Below are positions 55,786-64,000 of a DNA stretch of 64,000 bases, one piece after another. The first letter of the stretch is position 1. Each line of letters starts with the position of its first letter. The stretch spans positions 178,140,672-178,204,671 of the forward strand of contig NC_090322.1 of assembly GCF_040869045.1 (NCBI RefSeq), given 5' to 3'. The notes beneath the pieces were generated by a model that was not told the DNA's origin, did no database searches, and saw only the letters and a program-made list of their open reading frames with translations. The translations under genes were made by a program, and so were the position numbers. The stretch is from Eurosta solidaginis. Taxonomy: Eukaryota > Arthropoda > Insecta > Diptera > Tephritidae.

Positions 55786-57133
55786 TTGGCGGGTAATATG
55801 GTATACCGTGTCGGTTAATGTGGTATAGTATACCACAATACCCACACATCGTACCCTTAGATAATAAGAAAGCAGTTTTACATTGAAAAGCAACAATTTA
55901 TTTAAAAAACTGAAAAACTAAAAACGAAATGTTTTTAAACCTCAAAAAATCGTCTTGACTTTTAGATAAATTCAATTAATTAAGCCTGTCAGATAACTAA
56001 TTACAAGGAAACGCAAATAAAAATTTTAGTTCATTTCAAATTTAAAATTAAATAAGCTGGACTGTTTCAGAAAAGTATCATAGTCTTATTTACATGAAAC
56101 ACAAAGAAAAATAGCACTACGGTTGGGAATACACTTTTCATGGGCCCAAATTTGTTCGCACTGTAGGCAAGATATCCATGGCCAAATAATAGCATCATCT
56201 CCAAAAACTTTTCGGCAATAGTTGCATGAGGTTTCTTGGTGGAATGTTTGGAAACTCTTCACTACCACTTGAATCTGCAAACGATATAGCAGGAATGCTT
56301 TTTTGTTGTATTTTTTTAGCAGGTTGATTAACTGAGGCCTTCCGCTTTTTGTTAATCGTAGCATGCTTTGTTGCAAATTATTTTTATAAGGTATGTGAAG
56401 GCACTGATATTCCGGTTTCGTCCAAGTTCCAAATAGCCCAAAGACCTGACATCTGCACGTGTTAGTCTCCAACACTCCGCTGCCATCTCTAACAAATATT
56501 TGACCAAGTCTACCTCAATTTCTGCAGTTGAAATTGGAGCCCGCCCCAGTTTATCTCCAATAATTCATCGATGGGTTTCTCACTTCTTGACATGCGCTGC
56601 AAAGTAGTATGAGGGACATTGAAGATTTTGAAGACAAAAGAATACCCATTTCTCCTTTCCTTACTGTTTGTATAGCTTTTTTCATATCCTCTGCTCTCCG
56701 TTTTCGTATTTCACCTTTTTTCGGCATGTTTGTTATCGGAAGGGTTATTTGGTAAACTATTCCACAATAGCCGACGTCGAGTTGTATCATATAATTTTTA
56801 AATAAATAATTAAACACAAATATATGCAAAATATTGCATTAACAGTTCACTAATTCAATACTCACACATTACTTACCGATTAACGAATGTAGTTTAAAAT
56901 TGTTAAAGTTTTTGTAAAAAATCGTTTTATCTGATCAAGAAAAAAAGTCAACCGCACAACCACGCACATTCATTACAACTGACTCACAACAATGCCTACA
57001 AAGCACGAGCACAATCATGCTTTGCTTTTATTCTGAGAACGCCGAGCTATTTGGATAGGTCCCGCTAAGTTCACATTTATAGTTTCCGAGAAAAGCTGGT
57101 GTACCACATTACCCGCCTATACCACAATACCCG
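55786..57133 (-). mobile_element. Second pogo/Tigger-like element, internally deleted
   Basis: Both ends carry copies of a gcgggtaatgtggtata-type motif. On the left, gcgggtaatatggtatac (about 55790) and ggttaatgtggtatag (55815). On the right, inverted, gtaccacattacccgcc (57102) and tataccacaatacccgc (57118). These are inverted relative to each other. The inside carries a broken transposase on the minus strand. The exact ends and the TA duplication could not be fixed. Confidence 0.65.
56086..56727 (-). pseudogene. Tigger transposase relic with PHD-like C-terminal finger
   Basis: From the minus-strand ATG at 56727 comes MPKKGEIRKRRAEDMKKAIQ, the start of a pipsqueak helix-turn-helix. The frame shifts after GILLSSK, and the helix continues in another frame. 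The DDE core is absent. The downstream part (56475-56086) ends in a Cys/His-rich domain: CNYCRKVF, CLQCEQIWAHEKC and FLCVSC, the spacing of a PHD-like zinc finger that occurs at the C-terminus of some insect pogo transposases. Non-functional. Confidence 0.65.
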
Positions 57134-57139
57134 CAGTTA

Positions 57140-59540
57140 CTCTACCAATCAAGGGTAGACTACATACCATTCTAACTTTAGTTAAACTCGTCCCTAATAT
57201 AAGATCAATAGTTGTATGATGTATTGAAGTCCTTCAGGCTTTTACTGCAGAGTTGCATGTGTGCGTGGATGAGTGTAACGAAATAAATGTCAGATATTTT
57301 ACTAGGCTAAATTTTAACAAGTAGGTATGAAATAATTAAATATGCTCATTATGGTATACTTTAAAGAATTAGTTCTTTTTATAAATTTAAATTTATTGTT
57401 ATATATAGAAAATATTACTGATCATATTTAACACAAATAATAGCATTTGGACAAAACTCGTTGGTGGATTTTTGCATTAGCATTGGACCACTCAATTAGT
57501 AAAAAAAAACACCGAAAAAAAATGTATCCAGCAAAATCTACAAATTGGATTTGGTGTTCTGTAAATTAACAAATATTGGGTAGTATTGTGGTCAGTTCAA
57601 CTAAGTTCGTGGTCAAGAGAACAAATATGTTTTGTCATCTCAAGCTGTTGGTCTGAACTCAGTAAAAATGACAGATTCTCAAACAATCCTACTGATTTTT
57701 ATTTTAAAAGAACCGACTTTATTGGTCAGCGAACAACTGTCATTATTATGCAAATGCATCAGCTAATTTTGGCACTACAGAAATTTCTTTTATATTAACA
57801 GTCTTCAGTGTTATTTTAATCTTAACGGAAATCTGTTATTTTAACAGTTTTCCCTAATATTCTTAGGTTGCCTATGGTTAAAGTGAGCTTAAATATAAAA
57901 CTTTTTTTACTACGGATGTATAGGACGAAACCAAATTTGGTTAAAATTTAGAGTATATATACCAGTCTTCGTGAAAATGGTTGCGCGAAATTGGGCTTCA
58001 ATTTTAAACCAAGCAGTCTAAAAATGCATTAAAGAAAAAATCTCAAATACGGCGGCAATGTTTCGAAACAACGAAGTTCAATAAAAACTACTACAACTAT
58101 TTTTGTGTTCGCTATTGAGAGTTTTCTACTGATTCTACTCCATAAGGTAAAAAGCATGGGTTTCTTTTGTTATATATCCTCTCTAAACTTGCGAAAGGTT
58201 AACTCGAAAAAAAAATTGGGTATAAATGTCAGATTACAGTTTCGTTACGGTGACGATTGAAAATCATCGCTATTGCCAAGTGACAGTCCAAAAATCACAA
58301 TATCTGATTGCTCTTGAAAAATAGTGTTGATAACGACATGGTGCTCTTAATTATAGAATTGATCCATATGCCTTAAGTTAGTAATAGTAACAGTCTTCCA
58401 AATTTGAAACAGAGATAGTTTTTTTATAACATTTCCTGGCGTTGGACACAATTTTTTTTTTTTTTTTTTTAACAAAAGTCTTTGATATCGCCTGGTTTGC
58501 CCAAAGCTAATGTATACTTTTAGATATTATAGCTAAGTATTATATACGCAAGTTACTTATGTGCTTTTCATAATTATAACAACAAAGAACATAATAAATT
58601 TTAGCTTATTTTCGTACAGTTGATAAGTCTTAATTAAAACAAAGAACACCGCCAACACTCTCTAACTAAACTGTGTAAATCGTGGTTTCAAAATTCAAAT
58701 TTTAAAATATATATGCATAAATGATAGCCCTATTAGCGCTTGTTTCAGGTTTTTATTAAGCTTGTACCTACTCGGTATATGACAAATTAATTCTTTACGC
58801 GAATAAACGAAGAGCAAATGATTTACTATTCACAGCATTACACATCTTTTTGCTACATCACTGAAATTACTATTTGTTCGTAAGAATGCTGCACGTAGCG
58901 TGAAAGCGGTTAAAACTTAGTTCTTAAATATTTCGGAAATGGAGAAGGTAATTCTTATTTTGTGTAGCTATTTACGCAGCTAAGTATTGAAGTTGTTTCA
59001 AGAAATTTTATCAGTTCAGTAAATTTGAGATTGGTTTTTTTCCAAAATTTAAGACTTTGGTATTTTATAATATGTACAGATAGTGTACCAGTAGCCTTTA
59101 GGGTCCTAAAAACACTGGGTCTCAGAAAACGGTTTGTATCTGTAATTATATGTTTTGCGTTTGTAATATTTCGGTTGCATTAGTTTCGTCTTCGAATTTC
59201 ACGATCAATCTGAGCAGCTCGTCGCAGCTTAAAAAGTTTAATCTCAAAAGCTGTTCAGTACTCTTTATGAGCATTGTACAAAGGTGCAAACAATTTCTTT
59301 TTGATATTTTTTGAAAAAAAAATTATTTGAGTTTTCTAACTGAAACTATGCCAACCAAACTTAAAAGCGTTTTCGAAAAATTCGAAAGTTCCATGGCATA
59401 TATCCTAAACAATTTCTGTCCAACAAAGTAAAAGTGATAGAATTCCCTCAAAATTTGCAATGATTTTTGGCTAAACTTATGTAAATTTCATCTCGAAGTA
59501 GTGGTGAAGAAAACTATTCCAAAAATTGAATTTAAATTTT
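57140..59540. other. Intronic stretch with one dispersed repeat copy
   Basis: 57700-57870 carries the second copy of the repeat at 36250-36480. A T run lies at 58451-58470. No gene is supported; short frames have no family resemblance. Confidence 0.45.
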
Positions 59541-59549
59541 AATAATAAT

Positions 59550-59660
59550 AATAAAAAATATAAAAAATGGATGTTGCTTCGGTCAGGACTTGAACCCATC
59601 ACACCACTGCGACTTGCTATTCACATCTGTCAATACACCGAACAACAGCGTTGACTCCAA
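59550..59660 (-). mobile_element. tRNA-like SINE fragment, diverged
   Basis: On the minus strand a B-box-like gggttcaagtcctgacc (complement at 59583-59601) precedes gaagcaacatcc, which recalls the caaagcaacatc after the B box in the SINE at 53424. A box not clear. Could be a different SINE family. Confidence 0.35.
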
Positions 59661-60205
59661 AATTTGTTTTGATAACAATCTGTAAAGTGTATTACTGTAC
59701 ACTTACACTAAATTCTTCACATTGCACTATTTTGGTGTTAAATTTGAAAGTAAACAAAAATTTGTTTTTGTATTACTCCGAAAAGTGTTAACACTATAGT
59801 TTACTTTTGTGTGTATCTAATTCGCGAAGTGGTAAAAAATTAAAAGAAAAACGATTTTTTTTAATTTAGCTTTATTAAACTTTCCAAATTTTCTTACATA
59901 TTTCGTACCTTTTGTAAATATAGTGGTAGTTGGATTTTATATGGTATTTTGCAATGTAACAAAACCCCCGTTTATATGTTGCTACAATTATGAAAAGCAC
60001 TATATTATGGCAAACAAAAACATCGCAAAAAAAAAAACAATTTCCTCAAAACAAAGAATATATGTATGAACTTGTTTAGAGGAAACTGGAACTTTTTCAA
60101 AAAAAAAAAATTTAAAAGCAAAGGAAACTGTTTTTTTTTTTTTTTTGCTTATGTTATTATTAAGTTATGCTTTAAAGATATCTACATACATATAAGTATT
60201 TATAA

Positions 60206-60436
60206 CAGTGGAGCACTCGAGAGCTTCGTAGAGCTTCGAAAAACTATTCGGCGTTCATCTACACGTCGAGTGAGCGCAGCAGATTCAATAAAGCAAACAG
60301 TCAATCAGTTTTTATATATTAAGCATTAAACATCTCAGGAGTGAATTATATGCTCAAACATTCACCATGTAAACACATGATGTACCAAAAAAAGTTGTGT
60401 CTTTATTCGAAGCTCTGCCAGCGTTGTGCACCACTG
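60206..60436. mobile_element. hAT MITE, 231 bp
   Basis: The ends are CAGTGGAGCAC and, from the right, CAGTGGTGCAC. Flanking octamers are atttataa (60198-60205) and attcataa (60437-60444), matching at 7 of 8 positions. Subterminal gagcttcg motifs occur near both ends in inverted orientation. Non-coding. It is the intact template for the expanded copy at 38546. Confidence 0.8.
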
Positions 60437-60444
60437 ATTCATAA

Positions 60445-61225
60445 TCAAAAGTTTTATGTACCAATAAATTTTAATAATTATCTATTTTCCACCAATTAAC
60501 AACATATTTCTAACAAATACCCATACAAAATTTTTTCTCTTACTTTTTTCTTTCATTTCGTTTTATTTTTAATTTTTACGAATTTATTTTATTATACATT
60601 TCACGCAATTACAAAACGCATGTAACGCATTGCAAAACGCTTAACATTCACAACAACCATCAAAATCATGTCATACGATAAAAAAAAATACGCAAATCAT
60701 CAACAACGCAATTCAACCAAATGCTCAAAAAAAAAAAATATGGCCACCAAAAACAACTACAAAACTTCACTGCACTGCGCTTATGCAACAAACCATCAAT
60801 TGAAACCAAAAAATAAAAAAAATAAAATCAATTTTAAATGATAAATTTGGAAAAACGCACAATATGCAAAAAAAAATTCTAACAAAATATGGATTCAACA
60901 AAATTATGCAAAACAAAAATTTAATTTGAAATTAATTAAAAAAAAAAAAAATTATGAACAAACTTTGTACTGTTACCCACAAAAAAAAAAATAATAATAA
61001 TAACATAAAAAATATTGGAACATCAACCGAAAATAATATTGATAACAAAAAAATATATTTGCGCAAAATGCAAAATATCAAATGCTTTTGCGTATTTGGA
61101 AAATGGAAACGTTTTGTTTGTATTTTTTTCGAAAATATGTCAACAAACAAAATTTTTTAATTTGCAAAACAAATAAAAAACAAAAACCTAAAATAAACAA
61201 TCTATATATACATATATATATATAG
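60445..61225. other. A-rich intron end before the repeat III exon
   Basis: Very A-rich on the + strand with many caaaa and aaaat words. The acceptor is unusual: it lies in a (TA)n run (catatatatatatag, ending 61225) rather than a pyrimidine tract. Confidence 0.5.
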
Positions 61226-61789
61226 TATACGCCAAGGCGCACATTGGGTTGTCAATTTGCGATATTTTGATTTTTTCATAATGATCGTCATCTCATTGTC
61301 ATCGATAGCGTTAGCAGCCGAAGATCCTGTTCGTGAGCATTCGCCACGAAATAAAATCTTAAATTATTTCGATTATGCATTTACCGGCGTATTCACAATA
61401 GAAATGTTACTAAAAATTGTAGATTTAGGCGTTATATTACATCCAGGCAGCTATTTAAGAGAATTCTGGAATATTATGGATGCTGTGGTCGTTGTATGCG
61501 CTGCTGTTAGTTTCGGTTTCGATATGAGCGGTAGCAGCGCTGGACAAAATTTATCAACAATCAAATCATTGCGCGTATTACGCGTCCTACGACCATTAAA
61601 AACAATTAAACGTGTACCAAAATTGAAAGCCGTCTTCGATTGCGTAGTGAATTCATTAAAAAATGTTGTTAACATTCTAATCGTGTACATATTATTTCAA
61701 TTTATATTTTCCGTAATTGGTGTACAATTATTCAATGGGAAATTTTTTCATTGTACGGACGAAAGTAAACATACTTCCGAAGAGTGCCA
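61226..61789 (+). CDS. cac: cac exon: repeat III segments S1 to S5
   Basis: The 564-nt exon runs from the (TA)n acceptor to donor gtaagt, entering with 1 base (completing Pro) and leaving with 2. It reads [20 protein letters not shown] (start of S1), [12 protein letters not shown] (S1-S2 loop), [20 protein letters not shown] (S2), [17 protein letters not shown] (S3), [20 protein letters not shown] (voltage sensor S4 with regularly spaced Arg/Lys), [20 protein letters not shown] (S5), then [16 protein letters not shown] at the start of the pore loop. The domain III pore glutamate lies in the next exon, outside the window. All sensor charges are present and nothing looks damaged. Confidence 0.97.
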
Positions 61790-61896
61790 GTAAGTACACA
61801 AACTGAGATTATAAAAATATATTTTAATTTTTTTCCACTTAAAAGTTTGTTAATTCTTCATTTTAACTTTTAGAAAAAAAAATATGTATAATTACC

Positions 61897-62743
61897 AGTG
61901 TTTAAAAATACTAATTACTCTGGAGCTTTTTTGCTCTTGCTCTGGCCCTGAACACAACAGAGCACAGAGCAGAGCCATAGCATAAAAAAGTGGCAGTATA
62001 GAAAATAATAATTTTCTATATAATTTAGAATAATTTATTTAATTATAAATTAATAAGTAATTTAAATTTATTTTTTAAAAAGATATTTTTGATGACTCAA
62101 ATATTTTCATTTTTTGATAATAAAAAATAACTAATATAATAAGAATAAATTTAAAATTTATTTTTTAAAAAGATATTTTTGATGACTCAAATATTTTCAT
62201 TTTTTGATAATAAAAAATAACTAATATAATAAGAATAAATTTAAAATATAACAAGTATATTTGTTATAAGTAGATAACTCTACAGCAGCATTGCTTATGC
62301 TCCCTGCGCATTGAGCTACATCGTGTTTTAAATCGGAGCAAAAAGCAAAATAAAAACTGCGAACGTTGTGCTATTTACAGTCGAGCGATAAATATATAAA
62401 ATAAATTAAAATGTATTGCTATTTACACTACAACAACTTGCAAAGCAACGTGGGAGCAGATGTGATTGTGGCAATAATAATAACAACAAAAACAAGAACC
62501 AAATTTTATTTTTACTATCGCTACAAATAGAATTTCGTATAAAGCTTTGGTTCTCTCATTTTCTCCGATCTTAAACACGACGCAGCTCACAGCAGAGTCT
62601 AAGAAATGCTGTTGTTGTTATTGTTGTAACAATTTTTTATGCTCCCGTTCTGCTTTATGCTCTGTTCATATTCAGAGTCGGAGCTGTAGCAGAGCATAAT
62701 TTTCGTTGCTACTGCTACTCTGGTGTAGCAAATGCAAGCACTG
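61897..62743. mobile_element. hAT-like MITE, 847 bp
   Basis: The ends are CAGTGTTTAA and, from the right, CAGTGCTTGC. Flanking octamers are ataattac (61889-61896) and gttattac (62744-62751), 6 of 8 matching. Subterminal sequence is full of agagc/gctct words in both orientations (61923-61972 and 62640-62715). Contains the 90-bp tandem duplication at 62065-62244. No transposase. Confidence 0.6.
62065..62244 (+). repeat. Exact 90-bp tandem duplication
   Basis: The unit beginning atttattttttaaaaagat and containing gatgactcaaatattttcat is repeated with no visible difference at a 90-bp offset. Confidence 0.9.
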
Positions 62744-62754
62744 GTTATTACATA

Positions 62755-63925
62755 CTATTTCTTTATTTCAAAGAAATTGTTTTAATTTTTTTATTATTAG
62801 TTGTTTATTTTTTAAATTTTTTCAAAAATTTTTTTTTTTTAGTTTCTAGTTAGTTTGAAATGTTTAAACCTATTTGTGTTATTCTTATACTATCGTAAAT
62901 TCAGTTTGTTATGTGCGTCAAAAAGATTCTTAATGTTTTTGCATATTTTTAAAACAAACAAAAAATATAGAAAAACAATATATGTGTTTTAATATAGTAG
63001 TATGTCTACAATCACCCATACTTAGAAGAATATATATATCAACATGCCTTATAACACAGAAATATACTCTAACACTAATAAATTCAAATAATTAGTGACT
63101 TACCAACAGAATATTTTTTTTTAGTTCAACCTTTTTCTATACTACATACTCTCCTTTACCACCTTATGACTAGCATAAGTAGTTTTCAGTTATTCATTTC
63201 ACTAAAATTGAAAAGAGATACGGTTAAAAAATTTGAAATTGCTATGTTTTCAAAAAATAGTTTAGTATTAAATGTATATTCTATGTAGTCGTGTTGCTCA
63301 TAGTTCCTTATATTAATGTACGCCTAAGAAAAGCTAGAAATGTACCCATCTATTGCATTGACTATTTCTGAAATTTTTTCTGAAATTACTTATGTACATA
63401 AAGTACAATATTAAATTTTCAACGTGTTCCATAGAAAATATACAATTTAGTTTGAAAAAACTGCACACATTCCGATTTTATTATGTTGCTAAATCCCTTC
63501 TAGCTGTTCTTGAAATCAAATAGCCATAGTTTTGTTATTGTAATTAATTATGTGTTTTCAATAGATCTTTCTATGGTTAGTTCAATAAAAACTGTTAGAT
63601 GTAAAGACTTCAGTTTTTATTACATTAATTATTAGTATTCAGCTAGAAATGATTCAATCTTCATATTTCAATTCAAGGTTAAATATACATATATAAAGTA
63701 CTTTTTTGAAAATTTTATATTGCATTGATTCAGCAAGTATCGTTGCGAATTTAACAAGTTCTCGATAACTCTCCGCCTTTTGTTATCATTCGAATTACAG
63801 AACTATCGAATAAATGCACTCAAATGTTCTGTATATATGCGCTTAATTTGCAGTACTACTATGTTAGTAGAACTTCACAATGTATTCGCGTACTTCACTT
63901 ATAGCGTTTTAAAATCAAACTCATT
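62755..63925. other. Intronic stretch after the last exon, no gene
   Basis: AT-rich intron; nothing is recognised. The next cac exon is not reached. Confidence 0.45.
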
Positions 63926-63929
63926 GAAT

Positions 63930-64000
63930 CCTTAGCTGCGCTGCTTTTGTACACTCAGTTGCATCGTTCGCCTATTTCTCCAATTGTCTAAACTTTACGC
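63930..64000. repeat. Dispersed repeat segment, partner of 56-122
   Basis: Shares tgcgctgcttttgtacactc-like sequence and the exact block cgttcgcctatttctcc with the left edge of the window. Cut by the window end. Confidence 0.4.

Overview
The window is eukaryotic nuclear DNA from a higher fly. It is AT-rich, with few long open frames, and five spliced coding exons on the + strand read as one protein: the pore-forming alpha1 subunit of a Cav2-type voltage-gated calcium channel, the orthologue of Drosophila cacophony (cac). Repeat types (a GTCY-microsatellite mini-me/DINE-like element, Jockey/I-like LINEs, a tRNA-derived SINE, Buster-type hATs) and the very large introns suggest a non-Drosophila brachyceran, plausibly a tephritid fruit fly. 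Genus and species cannot be set from the sequence alone.

Gene layout: exons at 7123-7227 (I-II linker), 30457-30654 (end of linker and IIS1), 35124-35637 (IIS2 to the domain II pore loop), 50584-50919 (IIS6 and start of the II-III linker) and 61226-61789 (IIIS1 to IIIS5). Splice phases agree at every join. A 24-nt in-frame candidate microexon lies at 9911-9934. The gene runs beyond both edges. Introns within the window are about 23.2, 4.5, 14.9 and 10.3 kb.

Everything else is intronic and mostly transposon-derived. 0-5.5 kb: two hAT elements at one target and a solo LTR. 5.5-6.8 kb: a LINE relic split by a SINE and a mini-me-like element. 7.7-9.3 kb: a ~690-bp-arm foldback. 10.7-14.5 kb: several LINE fragments. 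15.7-17.2 kb: a pogo-like element with iterated subterminal motifs. 18.5 kb: a possible small exon of unknown origin. 19.3-24.9 kb: a decayed Ty3/gypsy element on the minus strand, itself hit by a hAT MITE inside the protease and by another TIR element. 25.9-29.9 kb: SINE piece, second solo LTR, LINE pieces. 30.7-34.4 kb: two foldbacks, a hAT relic and two hammerhead-like motifs. 37-47.2 kb: MITEs, including a 1.45-kb element with perfect 9-bp target duplications and more than 20 copies of a 14-bp motif. 48.1-49.0 kb: ATCAC/TCATA-rich simple satellite with a C23 run. 51.2-54.5 kb: two tandem arrays whose units carry a CTCF-like core. 54.7-57.1 kb: a foldback and a second pogo/Tigger-like deletion derivative. 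60.2-62.7 kb: two hAT MITEs flanking the last exon.

No rRNA, CRISPR, bacterial or viral genes were seen. All element names are family-level judgements from motifs, terminal repeats and target duplications; nothing was searched against a database.
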